From positions 1 through 58,741 of the forward strand of contig SVCQ01000011.1 of the NCBI GenBank assembly GCA_015058275.1: a DNA stretch of 58,741 nt, written 5' to 3'. The notes beneath the pieces were generated by a model. That model was not told the origin of the DNA, searched no databases, and saw only the letters and a list, made by a program, of their open reading frames with translations. The DNA is from Clostridiales bacterium (GTDB lineage: Bacteria; Bacillota; Clostridia; Peptostreptococcales; Anaerovoracaceae). Made by a program: the position numbers and the translations under genes. Positions 8,271 through 17,170 of the stretch are shown here, piece by piece. Every line of letters starts with the position of its first letter. Within the stretch, counting starts at the first letter, position 1.

Positions 8271-10985
8271 TTAATCATTCAGTTTTGTCCAGTTATTCAT
8301 GTCAAAAATGGAATCGTGTACAGTCCACCAGCTATCCCCTTCTGTGTCAAAGACATATCCATTGTTTTTGTTCGTGTTCCACTTCCAAGAGTCTGTAACA
8401 TAGAGATTTCCTGATTTCATACTGTTGTTAATGGGATTTCCCGTAAAAGGATTCACAGGATCATCGATGATTCCCTGCATGGCTAAAGATGGCACATCCG
8501 CATTGGTCATAAATTCAGAACCGATCATAAACGGTTCATGTGCATCAAAATCTTTAACCATCAAAAGCGGCCAGAAAGATTCGACATCCAATCCGTCCTC
8601 TTTGGTAAGTTCTGAAAACTGCCCATGTTTATACCCATGATCCGCAACAAAGATGATTCGAGTGTTATCATACACCCCTTCTTCTTTCAAATAATCAAGC
8701 CATTTTCCGATTATTTTATATGTTGCAGCATTTGTGCTGTATGATTTCCATGTGTTATTGTCAAGCTTCATCGTCAGCCCGTTATAGTTCTTATCAGAAT
8801 ATGTAAGATCGACCTGTGACCCATCTGGCTCATATGAAGGTGGACTCATTGCAACCGGTTCATGGGGTGTTTCATTGTTCATCATCAGAAAATAGTTTTT
8901 ATCATCATTTTCTGCTTCGGTAATTTGGGGCAACGCATACAGTTCAGAGTAGCGATCAAAAAAAGCCTTCGTATAGCCTGTTTTATCCTTATTAATGCTA
9001 ATGTAATATCCATCGTTATAAACTGCCCCTTTTATAAACAAAGGCACGGTACGGAACAAGCTGTAATCGATGAAATGGTCCTTCTGATTCTCTGCTACAG
9101 CATGTAACGAAGCTTTAAAAGTTTCTATATATTTTCCCTCAAGCGTATAGGAACTGACATTCGGAACATCGTCAAATATAGACAGGTCGCTTGGTGTCTG
9201 ATAATTGGCACAAGGCACATCGCATACCGTAACATCATATCCACTTTTACTGAACAGAGTCGGCATCAGCTTCAGCGCCTCATTATGCTTGTCTTTCAGC
9301 AGCTCAGTTTTCCGTTTATTCATCTCTGCCGGAGAATACTCGTATCCGCCAAAAATCGCCGGAGAGCCATAATTGGTGCAAAGTCCAAAGGAAAGTGTAT
9401 CCTTGTAATATATAAACCCCTCAAACTTATCTTTCAGTTCCGGCAGTTCATCAAAAATATACGGCACATATCCACCTATAGCACGGTCGAGCATAAATAC
9501 AACGACATTCTTTCCGTTTTTGCTGAGATGAAGCACTTTATCCTCAGTTTTAGAAGAAACTAACGAGTTGTCTATTTTATTCGTCTCATTGCTGATCGAA
9601 ATAATATTGCTTATGCTTAAACCAAGCAGTGCGATTCCAATAATGACCGCGATCCTCTTTACCCACTGTGGGCGCTTTATAAACAGAATTAAAAAAACTA
9701 TAGCAGTTACTACGCATACAATGATATTTAGGACAAATCTGAATGTGTCAACCTCCAGGCTTCCTTCAAAGGTTAGATCAGCATATAGAATCCCAACCTT
9801 CGGGTCAAACAGGAACTGATTGATCAGTGCAATACCAAGGAAGATCCACAGAAGAACGGAAAGATTCCGTCTTTCTTTTTCCCCATCTCTAGAAAAGATG
9901 ATGATGACCATCCAAATCAGAAACATCCCGCCGTATACCATAGCGGGATAAGTAAGAAGTTCCCATTGAAATACTCCTGTTGACGTATTCACAAACTCAG
10001 TAACGGAAGAAGCCAGAACATTTGAAGGAATGAACACGCCCATTAAAAGAAAAAGACATACCCCTGTCAAAAGGACTAACGGCATCAGCTTCTGATTAGA
10101 ATCCATAGACATAAATACCGAGAAACGATGTATACTCTCCGGAACTTCGATATGATACTGCAAAACTACCGCTTTGACTATGATGAAGAGCGAAAAAAAG
10201 ATCAGACATTCTGCCACTAGCATATCCAAGTTGGTATCAACAGTATTCAGTACCATTCCTATTGGCATCAGAATTATAATCAATATAGCAGCACCAACAG
10301 ACAGTAGTTTTGTATTATTTTCTCTATTGGCATATACGATATTCTTACACAGTGAGAAAATCTGGTTCATGATCCAATAGATTACCAGACCTGAGGCACT
10401 GTTATAAAGCAATACCAAAAACACGGCAGCAACTCCATAGATCTGGATCTTTTGCCTAAGCGGCCCTCCCTTGGAATAGATAAACCCAGATATACAGTTA
10501 ATAACTGTCATAACTATAGGGAGCAGGTTAATTGATAATCCCCCAATCGTAATGAGCCCGTCAGGAGCCAGCAGATCTGGGATTGGTCCGAAAGAGGCTC
10601 CAGCAAGCATTGGGATATTGGAAACATACTTATACGCAGCGATAAAGAAGGGAATTTGCAAAAGCAATGGTCCGGCTTCCTTCAGCACGCTGAGAGGATT
10701 ATAATGCGCTATCCTGTAATATGCGGACTGCATCATAAAACGCTCGTCACCGGAAAAGTGCTTACGAATATGCGTAATATACGGACGCATCTGCTTTTCC
10801 TTCTCGATCTCCTCCCGCTGCATCAGATCCGCCTTCCGATACAGCGGCAGGGCAAGAAAGTTAACTGCAATGCTGAATGCCAGAATCGCCAGGACAGGCT
10901 CTTCGATCAGACCATAGAGCAAAGTAAAGATTAGATTATAAACAACCACAAGAGGCTGGATAAGGATATTATACAGAATGTTCAT
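8271..10985 (-). CDS. Fusion of YidC/Oxa1-like membrane domain with sulfatase/LTA-synthase-like domain
   Basis: This is a 904-residue two-part protein. Residues 1-220 resemble a YidC/Oxa1 insertase core: the PL turn at about 47, the HYNPL loop at 94-98, LLLQIPFF at 107-114, and SGLVIYWIMNQIF at 198-210. The position normally holding the groove arginine is Asn42. Further membrane helices follow to about 460. Residues 490-900 are an extracytoplasmic alkaline-phosphatase/sulfatase-fold domain with plausible catalytic residues: Asp500 (FMLD), Thr537 (CTNYGSPA), His708 (TPHEP), and Asp782/His783 (ADHG). LTA synthase and phosphoethanolamine transferases share this fold. I know of no described role for the fusion. 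An AAGGAG lies about 13 nt before the ATG, somewhat far. Confidence 0.8.
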   Translation of the reverse strand: MNILYNILIQPLVVVYNLIFTLLYGLIEEPVLAILAFSIAVNFLALPLYRKADLMQREEIEKEKQMRPYITHIRKHFSGDERFMMQSAYYRIAHYNPLSVLKEAGPLLLQIPFFIAAYKYVSNIPMLAGASFGPIPDLLAPDGLITIGGLSINLLPIVMTVINCISGFIYSKGGPLRQKIQIYGVAAVFLVLLYNSASGLVIYWIMNQIFSLCKNIVYANRENNTKLLSVGAAILIIILMPIGMVLNTVDTNLDMLVAECLIFFSLFIIVKAVVLQYHIEVPESIHRFSVFMSMDSNQKLMPLVLLTGVCLFLLMGVFIPSNVLASSVTEFVNTSTGVFQWELLTYPAMVYGGMFLIWMVIIIFSRDGEKERRNLSVLLWIFLGIALINQFLFDPKVGILYADLTFEGSLEVDTFRFVLNIIVCVVTAIVFLILFIKRPQWVKRIAVIIGIALLGLSISNIISISNETNKIDNSLVSSKTEDKVLHLSKNGKNVVVFMLDRAIGGYVPYIFDELPELKDKFEGFIYYKDTLSFGLCTNYGSPAIFGGYEYSPAEMNKRKTELLKDKHNEALKLMPTLFSKSGYDVTVCDVPCANYQTPSDLSIFDDVPNVSSYTLEGKYIETFKASLHAVAENQKDHFIDYSLFRTVPLFIKGAVYNDGYYISINKDKTGYTKAFFDRYSELYALPQITEAENDDKNYFLMMNNETPHEPVAMSPPSYEPDGSQVDLTYSDKNYNGLTMKLDNNTWKSYSTNAATYKIIGKWLDYLKEEGVYDNTRIIFVADHGYKHGQFSELTKEDGLDVESFWPLLMVKDFDAHEPFMIGSEFMTNADVPSLAMQGIIDDPVNPFTGNPINNSMKSGNLYVTDSWKWNTNKNNGYVFDTEGDSWWTVHDSIFDMNNWTKLND

Positions 10986-11033
10986 AGTTGAGTTCTTTCT
11001 CCTTCCCAGTTACTGCCATGCTGTTTTTCTTTC

Positions 11034-13898
11034 TTATTCTGTCTGATTCGTTTCCATTGCTGCATGATTCCCTGTGTTCTCCTTATCAGGATTGATTGGC
11101 TGGTCTGTAACTTCTCCCTTTTCAGCAACCATATTCCCAATCTTTCTTCGTTTTCTGCTGTCCAAAAAAACATAAATTATGATCAGAATCAAGGCGGCTC
11201 CGGCTGCCAGTGTACCGGTCTTCAAGCCTGACGGCATGAATGTCATTTCATAAGTATGTTCGCCCGGTTCCACATCTGCTACCATGAACACCCCCAGACC
11301 CTTATTCAGCTCCGTTTTTTTGCCATCCACAGTCAGCGTCCAGCCCTCATCGTAAGGGATAGTGAACATCAACTCTTGACCCGCTTCTGCTGTAAATGTG
11401 CCTTTCAGATGACTGTCAGTGACTTTCTCGATCGTTGAAGGTAGGCTTAAGATTTGCTGACTCATCTCAGCCAATACTGCATCATCCACATATGCTATCT
11501 GAAACCTGCCAGCTACTTCTTCCAACAGATACTCAGTTACAAATGAGTTTGTCACTGGGAGATATCCCGTGACTGTATCCCCTTTGTGGTAATAGCCTTC
11601 ATAGTTCATGGAAGGAATGTAAGATCCCATTTTATCCATCATACCGGAACGATTATAGGAGTATACTGCTCCATCGCGTATCGCCGTGAATGTATACATG
11701 ATGTAGTGAGTATTTTCCGGCTCTATTTGGAAAGTGCCACGCCTCTGATATTCATCCGCTTTGTACACTGATTCATCATTGCTATCCGAAAGTTTGCCAG
11801 CTTGATTATTCAATATTTTCTCATTTCCCAAAGCACCCGATGTTTCCTCTGTAGAAATCCCGGAACTTCCCACCGACGATGTCTGGGCGCTTATGGAAGC
11901 ATCTCTCGATGCCATTTTTTTCTTCGCCTCCTCATGGCTCAGTTCCTCTGGGTCTGAGATGTTATGTGAGGAAAAGTTAATATTCTCCTCTTCAATAAAT
12001 ATACGTTTATCATTTCCTGTTATAGCCGACCAGGTGCGATTCAAATTATCAAAGACATCCTCAAAATCAATCTCTACCTCTGAAACTCCTGAATCCGCAA
12101 GCATGCCAATAGGCAACGCATAAGGATTCTGATAAAGTGACCATTCTTCAACCTCTACTTTCTTTTCATAACCCTTCTCCTCAGTAAGATCTTCTTTCGA
12201 GACGATATACTTCAGGCCGAGAAGCGTATCCGTTGCAGAAGGTATACCTCTGCCATAGCTGTTACGCATATCGTAGCGATGAACACCCAGCTCACTGAGT
12301 GCAGTCCGCACAAAATCCCTATCATCTGATCCTCCATGACCCACGCCATAGTATCCATAGAGCATCGGATCGTTTCCACAGTTTCCTGATCGCTGTTCGC
12401 CGACCTCCATGCGGTAAAAAGCATTGTCGCTGCCATGAGTCGCATCCACCAGTACGCTTACAGGCATCACGGTTTTCTGATACTCGCTCTCCTTATTAGT
12501 CCACTCCATAACATTCTTGGTAGAGAGAATGTAATTCAAATACAGATTTACGCACATCAGAACCAGAACAACCATAGAAAAGACACGTTCCGGATTCTTT
12601 ACAGGATTCTTCTGATGCATCCAATATGCCAGGAGCATGAGCGCAAGGATAGAAAAATCCAGCAGTGCCATTGTTCCGCTGACATACTCAAACTTCTTCG
12701 AGAAAATGATCAGTGCAGCTACAACCAGAATCACTGCCGCACGTTTCATATTCTTGCCCGGTTCATCCGTAATGTGTTGCCATTCTTCTGCCGCGATCAT
12801 CAGCATCAAGAAGCAAAAGACAAAGGAATCCCGGTAGTTAAACCAGTTTGTCACTGTGCCTCCATGCATAACGATGTTGAAAGCAACTACATAGAAGGAA
12901 ACAAGATATGCAATAAGAAGTACTGCCGCAACTGTTCTTCTTTGCTTCGTGATTTTTTTGTTCATAAAGAAGAGAATCACCAAGAAGACCGGAAGGATAC
13001 CCACAAAAATATTCGGCAAGCCGTTTTGAAGCTCCGTCGTGGAATTGGCTCCAGTAAAGAGTTTAGAAAACATATCAAGAAAGGGCATGTTCTCTTTAAA
13101 GGAGATAACATTAGCAATTGACTGATCCAGTCTACCACCACGCAGAGAAAGAAGTGCCGGAAGCCAGACCACAGAGGAGAGGATTCCAGCAAGGATCGAC
13201 GAGATAATGTATTTTATCGCAATCCGCTTGTTGTTTTCTCTCTGCTTTCTCTCCGCAATGAAGACCGCAAGAAAAATCAAGAATGAAGCAACGCAGAGCA
13301 TAAAACCAAAATAAAAATTGGTCAAAAGCGCATATGCTATAGAAAGGATGTAAATGATTGGATTCTGATCCCTTAGTAGTCTACGAAGCCCCATCACCAT
13401 GATGGGAAGAACAGGGATCACAGAGAAGAAGTTCAACTGAAAGACATTCGCTACCAGAAAGCCGTTCAGCGCATAGGCGGTGGAAAAAATCAGGTCGCTG
13501 CCTTTATGCCCATAAATATCCTTCAGCAAAATGTACATGGTCAGTCCGCAGACACAAAAATTGAGCAGAGACACCCAAGTATACATGGACATAAAGTTTA
13601 TCACGTCTGCAAAAGCGAATAACGCAAAAAAAGGGTTCAAAAGGAACCATCCCCAGGAACCCATCATGTTTCCTCCCAGACCCTTTTCAAAAGAAAAAAG
13701 AATCCCCTCTTGCCCATGAACAGCGCGGCCGACATACCCCATATAATTAATATACAGAGCGTTACCATCAGAGATTACCAGGGAATTGTCCCCGAATGGC
13801 GTAATCCCCAATCCAACCAACGCGGTTAAGATAACAACGGCCGGAATTCCAAAGGATAAAATATAAAATATGATCGATTTATTTCTGATTTTCCTCAT
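11034..13898 (-). CDS. YfhO-family GT-C membrane glycosyltransferase
   Basis: This 954-residue protein has many membrane helices across residues 1-480 and an extracytoplasmic C-terminal part ending with one more helix near 890-910 (LAAGAALILIIIYVFL). The sequence matches the YfhO family: an acidic DGNALYINY loop near residue 45, the FxxxKGLGGNMMGSWGW region near 70-85, and the WFNYRDSFVFCF helix. YfhO uses undecaprenyl-phosphate sugars to glycosylate lipoteichoic acid outside the membrane, with a CsbB-type donor enzyme; such an enzyme is downstream. A Ser/Thr/Glu-rich linker lies near residues 640-700. It is the first gene of the operon; AGGGGA precedes the ATG. Confidence 0.85.
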   Translation of the reverse strand: MRKIRNKSIIFYILSFGIPAVVILTALVGLGITPFGDNSLVISDGNALYINYMGYVGRAVHGQEGILFSFEKGLGGNMMGSWGWFLLNPFFALFAFADVINFMSMYTWVSLLNFCVCGLTMYILLKDIYGHKGSDLIFSTAYALNGFLVANVFQLNFFSVIPVLPIMVMGLRRLLRDQNPIIYILSIAYALLTNFYFGFMLCVASFLIFLAVFIAERKQRENNKRIAIKYIISSILAGILSSVVWLPALLSLRGGRLDQSIANVISFKENMPFLDMFSKLFTGANSTTELQNGLPNIFVGILPVFLVILFFMNKKITKQRRTVAAVLLIAYLVSFYVVAFNIVMHGGTVTNWFNYRDSFVFCFLMLMIAAEEWQHITDEPGKNMKRAAVILVVAALIIFSKKFEYVSGTMALLDFSILALMLLAYWMHQKNPVKNPERVFSMVVLVLMCVNLYLNYILSTKNVMEWTNKESEYQKTVMPVSVLVDATHGSDNAFYRMEVGEQRSGNCGNDPMLYGYYGVGHGGSDDRDFVRTALSELGVHRYDMRNSYGRGIPSATDTLLGLKYIVSKEDLTEEKGYEKKVEVEEWSLYQNPYALPIGMLADSGVSEVEIDFEDVFDNLNRTWSAITGNDKRIFIEEENINFSSHNISDPEELSHEEAKKKMASRDASISAQTSSVGSSGISTEETSGALGNEKILNNQAGKLSDSNDESVYKADEYQRRGTFQIEPENTHYIMYTFTAIRDGAVYSYNRSGMMDKMGSYIPSMNYEGYYHKGDTVTGYLPVTNSFVTEYLLEEVAGRFQIAYVDDAVLAEMSQQILSLPSTIEKVTDSHLKGTFTAEAGQELMFTIPYDEGWTLTVDGKKTELNKGLGVFMVADVEPGEHTYEMTFMPSGLKTGTLAAGAALILIIIYVFLDSRKRRKIGNMVAEKGEVTDQPINPDKENTGNHAAMETNQTE

Positions 13899-14234
13899 GT
13901 TACTAATCCCCTTATGCTGGAATTCTCTATTTGAACGATAGGCTGAGCCTTACGTGATAATCAACCTAACAATATATTGCCCTTGAACACTTTAAATTGC
14001 CCTGATACCGGAGATTCTGCCCTTTATGATCCTTTATGCCATCAGACAGTTAATTCTGCGTCTTCTTCCAAGTTCTCTAAAAGAAAGATTATAGGACTTT
14101 ATCAGATATTGGAAGGAATGTGTCTCTGTCTCTCCTTGATATTAAGAATGCCTCCCCTATAGTGAGGAGGCATCATTGCATTACCATTTTCCGGGAAAAC
14201 TTAATGCTCAATTATAAATTATCTGATGGTATGA
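13899..14234. other. Intergenic region between pilA and the choline/polymer operon
   Basis: This stretch of about 336 bp has no convincing coding sequence on either strand. It holds the hairpin at 14148-14173 and, presumably, the promoter for the yfhO-led operon. I could not find a -35/-10 pair of good quality there. It is A+T-rich like the operon it precedes. Confidence 0.6.
14148..14173 (-). terminator. Hairpin downstream of pilA
   Basis: Eight-base arms ATGCCTCC and GGAGGCAT surround a short loop, about 60 bp past the pilA stop on the minus strand. No clear U-tract follows, so it is a weak terminator or an mRNA-stabilising hairpin. Confidence 0.4.
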
Positions 14235-14606
14235 TTACTCGACTGTAACTGAACCGCTAGCATTGATTTTAACGGTATAATCATTACCATTTGTCTTAGC
14301 ACTAACTGTAACCTCGCTAGTGCCTGTCTCGTTCATAGTCTCAAGCTTTCCAAGAGTAGAATCCTGCCAATCAGCCTGCTTCTGCTGAGCAGTAACAGTA
14401 GCTTCATGTTCAGACCCATCTGTCAAATACTGGGTTGTTACTGTACCGTAGGCAGCACGAATATTTGCCATATCAGTTGCCTCACGGCTCTTCTCGAGCT
14501 GGCCTGTGAATACCGGGATAGCGATAGCTACCAGTACTGCGATGATTGCTACTACGATGAGCAGCTCAGCGAGTGTGAAACCTTTTCTGTTTCTCTTGTT
14601 CTCCAT
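14235..14606 (-). CDS. pilA: Type IV prepilin (major pilin candidate)
   Basis: This 123-residue prepilin has a short basic leader ending in RKG, then FTLAELLIVVAIIAVLVAIA, with the conserved Glu at mature position 5. Cleavage by PilD after the Gly is expected, leaving a hydrophobic helix and a small Thr/Ser-rich globular domain. The SD AAAGGAG precedes the ATG, and a strong sigma-A promoter lies about 110 nt upstream. It has its own promoter at the end of the pil operon and is compact, so I regard it as the major pilin; two longer prepilins at 24775 and 27861 may be minor or alternative subunits. Confidence 0.92.
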   Translation of the reverse strand: MENKRNRKGFTLAELLIVVAIIAVLVAIAIPVFTGQLEKSREATDMANIRAAYGTVTTQYLTDGSEHEATVTAQQKQADWQDSTLGKLETMNETGTSEVTVSAKTNGNDYTVKINASGSVTVE

Positions 14607-14721
14607 TTTTTATTCTCCTTTTCTTAAGATTGATAAAATAATTATCTGGAATGATTTGTCCGGGTCTTATACGGATCCGCTCCCTCCGAACGGGTCCTCT
14701 GTGACCCTCCACACTTGAGTT

Positions 14722-14750
14722 ATTATAACTCTGTCATTTTATAATTTCAA
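14722..14750 (-). promoter_or_regulatory. pilA sigma-A promoter
   Basis: On the minus strand -35 TTGAAA (14750-14745) and -10 TATAAT (14727-14722) have a 17-bp spacer. Transcription would begin near 14715, giving a leader of about 110 nt that contains small inverted repeats such as GGGTC/GGACCC. The same hexamers and spacing occur in front of pilB. Confidence 0.75.
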
Positions 14751-14796
14751 CGTCTGTTTACTATGAATCCCAGTAAGTACAAGGATCATCCCAGGC

Positions 14797-15381
14797 CTAT
14801 TCGTTGATGTCCTCCTCGTCAGCCGGTAGAGCCGAGTCTGCGGCGCCTCCCACCATGGTCTCAAAGAATGTACCATTGAGAGATACTGTGACAGCTCCAT
14901 TGCGGGATGAGCAGTTCATATCGCCTATCATACATCTGTACTCGCCGTGTGTCATGTCGTACAGGATCGCCTCGGCGGTCTTGTAATCAGGCACGCTGAA
15001 CTGCAGAGTGAATCCTCTCCTGATCTGATTGCCCTCTCTTGTGACCGCGTCAAAGGCTATATTGTAGTCACTCACGCTGTCGAGGACAGTGTGCATGAAC
15101 GCAGTCTCCTGCTTGCTGCTGTTATAGCTGCCCATCTTGGAGACGACTCCGGTCGTCTTGTATCCCTGCATCTCGGACTTCATCTGCTTGATGCGCGCTG
15201 ATCTCGCCTCGGCAAAGTCAAGCTCTGTCTGCAGCTCCGAGGCATCCGCTCTTGCGGACATCGTAGCCTCGTTTATATTTACATAAAACAGCCTGTAATA
15301 CAGCAGGACGACTACGCCGACTGCAAGTATTGCTAACAGTATCTTTTCCTTTTTGGAGAAGTTCTTTGTCATGCTTTTCAT
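14797..15381 (-). CDS. pilO: PilO-like pilus inner-membrane alignment protein
   Basis: This 194-residue bitopic protein has a basic N-terminus, one membrane helix at about residues 13-32 (ILLAILAVGVVVLLYYRLFY), a coiled-coil region around 40-70 and a periplasm-type globular domain. Size, topology and its place directly after PilN fit PilO, which with PilM and PilN couples the pilus motor to the machine. Its ATG overlaps the PilN stop (TAATG). The C-terminus is acidic. Identification is by position and topology rather than by strong motifs. Confidence 0.75.
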   Translation of the reverse strand: MKSMTKNFSKKEKILLAILAVGVVVLLYYRLFYVNINEATMSARADASELQTELDFAEARSARIKQMKSEMQGYKTTGVVSKMGSYNSSKQETAFMHTVLDSVSDYNIAFDAVTREGNQIRRGFTLQFSVPDYKTAEAILYDMTHGEYRCMIGDMNCSSRNGAVTVSLNGTFFETMVGGAADSALPADEEDINE

Positions 15382-16058
15382 TACTCTGCCTCCTCCTCTG
15401 TATTGTCTGCCTCATTATCCTCTGCCGGCGCCGGGGCCTCGACCTCCTGTCCGTCCGCCGGTGTCATCAGATATACGATAAACGATACCTCTACATCGCC
15501 GGTCTCGTGGTTCCTGCCCTTGTCAGCCGTGTTGATGACGCAGCGCTCTACGATAGGCTCTCTCTCAAGCGCCGCAGCCACCTGGTTGAGTCCTGACAGC
15601 GATGTGCCGTCGACCTGGAGCGTCATCACATTGCCGCTTACAGTCCAGCTTATGAAGGATCCGCCCGCTGCCTCAGCCTTCTCGACAAGTCTCATGACGC
15701 TGATCCTGTCTATCCTCGAGAGCTCCTCGGATGTCATGCCCTCAGTTGTGTAGTGGGCGTATTCCTCCTCTACATCCTGCATGGACTCTATCGTCTTGTT
15801 GGCGTCATCGATCCTCGACTGGAGGTCCTTGACCTGCGACTTGGCCGATGTCATCTGTACCAGAGGTCTGATCACCAGGAAGATGAGCAGCAACAGCACG
15901 ACGAGCGCCGCGAGTATTACCTCAAGCACGCCCTTACGGGTCGTAAGCAGGCCTTTTTTAGGCGGCACGAGGTTGATGGAAGTCTTCGTAGGGTAATTGC
16001 CCTTTGATCCCTTGCCGAAGCTTATTTCTTTGTCTAGATCTAATTTAAATCCTGCCAC
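15381..16058 (-). CDS. pilN: PilN-like pilus assembly protein
   Basis: This 225-residue protein begins with a GTG at 16058, supported by GGAGG 8 nt upstream. A cytoplasmic N-terminus carries the motif SINLVPPKK at about residues 27-35, matching the conserved INLLP-type motif by which PilN binds PilM. One membrane helix follows at about 46-66, then a coiled coil and a ferredoxin-like domain. The last 25 residues are a Pro/Ala/Glu/Asp tail. It sits between pilM (18 bp gap) and pilO (1-bp overlap). Confidence 0.83.
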   Translation of the reverse strand: MAGFKLDLDKEISFGKGSKGNYPTKTSINLVPPKKGLLTTRKGVLEVILAALVVLLLLIFLVIRPLVQMTSAKSQVKDLQSRIDDANKTIESMQDVEEEYAHYTTEGMTSEELSRIDRISVMRLVEKAEAAGGSFISWTVSGNVMTLQVDGTSLSGLNQVAAALEREPIVERCVINTADKGRNHETGDVEVSFIVYLMTPADGQEVEAPAPAEDNEADNTEEEAE

Positions 16059-16076
16059 TTATATAACCTCCCCCGC

Positions 16077-17144
16077 TTAGTCGATGGCTATGCCGATAGC
16101 CTGTACAAAGCTGTTGCAGTCAGGGATCTCATCCCCATCCGTTACCAGCTCTGACGCTGTGTGAAGTCTCATGTCGAGCATCTCTCCGATGGCCACCGCC
16201 AGAGGGTTGATAGCCGCAGCGCCTCCGCAGAGCCAGAGATCCGTCAGATTGCTGTCCGGATTACTGAATCTGTAGAAGTTCATGGCTCTCATCAGCTCGA
16301 TCGCTATATTTTCATATGCCTGGCGGCATTCCTCTCTCTCGAGGCAGTTCTCAAAGTTGTTGAGAAGGTATGTATGAGCGAGATGGACCTCGACGTTGTA
16401 AAGATCAGCTATAACGTTGTCGAGCGACGACAGACCTATATCGAGCTCACGAGTCGCAACGTGTCTGTCTCCCTTGAACATGTACATACGTACAGATTCA
16501 TATCCCAGATCGAGTATGCCGAATTCATCTGTAGTCTGGGACAGCACGTCCATCTGCTGCCTGATAAGAGATATATACGCGCAGATAGCAGGAGCGGCCT
16601 TGACCAGCTTCAGTCCGGCTCTCCTGAGCATCGCGGCGATGTTCTCTATATCATCGCGGCGTCCTCCGACAGCCATGAGGTTGAGTGTCTCCTCCTTTGG
16701 CTCTTCTGCCGGAGTTTCCTCTTCTTCAGGTGAAACAGGTTCCTGTTCAGGTGCAGTCTCCTCCTTGACTTCTTCCTTTTCATCAGGCGGAAGAACTGCA
16801 TAGTCAAAGACATAGTCCTTAACCTCGCCTGTGATATAGTCATTAAACTCATAAGGCAGGTTGTAGACCAGCTGCTCCTTTGTCATCATCGGCATCTTGA
16901 CGTTCTTGACGTATACCGATGAGTTGGACATTACAAATGCGGCGTTATTAGCCTTGATACCGTTGTCCTTTAAGGTCTTTGCGATGAGCTCGCTCAGCAG
17001 TTCAGTGGAAGTGAACTTACCGTCCTTTACAAGGTTCTCAGGCATCTTGACCGCGACCGCATCGAGGACGTATCCGTCCTCAACGAGTGCGAGCTTGAGT
17101 CTGTCTACCCCCGCGTCTATTCCGAGAATTTGATTTTTTGCCAT
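16077..17144 (-). CDS. pilM: PilM-like actin-fold pilus assembly ATPase
   Basis: This 355-residue actin/FtsA-like protein starts at the ATG at 17144 with GGAG about 9 nt upstream; a longer in-frame start at 17252 lies inside the pilD gene and is rejected. The phosphate-1 motif IDAGVDRLKLAL is at about residues 9-20, a second DLGYESVRMYMF is near 213-224, and a glycine-rich CGGAAAINP near 310. PilM recruits PilN on the cytoplasmic side. An unusual Pro/Glu-rich acidic insert of about 35 residues lies around 110-150, which canonical PilM lacks. Confidence 0.83.
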   Translation of the reverse strand: MAKNQILGIDAGVDRLKLALVEDGYVLDAVAVKMPENLVKDGKFTSTELLSELIAKTLKDNGIKANNAAFVMSNSSVYVKNVKMPMMTKEQLVYNLPYEFNDYITGEVKDYVFDYAVLPPDEKEEVKEETAPEQEPVSPEEEETPAEEPKEETLNLMAVGGRRDDIENIAAMLRRAGLKLVKAAPAICAYISLIRQQMDVLSQTTDEFGILDLGYESVRMYMFKGDRHVATRELDIGLSSLDNVIADLYNVEVHLAHTYLLNNFENCLEREECRQAYENIAIELMRAMNFYRFSNPDSNLTDLWLCGGAAAINPLAVAIGEMLDMRLHTASELVTDGDEIPDCNSFVQAIGIAID

Positions 17145-17170
17145 ATTACGTACTCCGTTTGTACTTTGTG

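Noticed and set aside
14607-14720. pilA leader as a c-di-GMP (GEMM) riboswitch
   Set aside because: The leader has inverted repeats, but I cannot place the conserved GEMM core bases or tetraloop receptor; the length is also short for the known fold.
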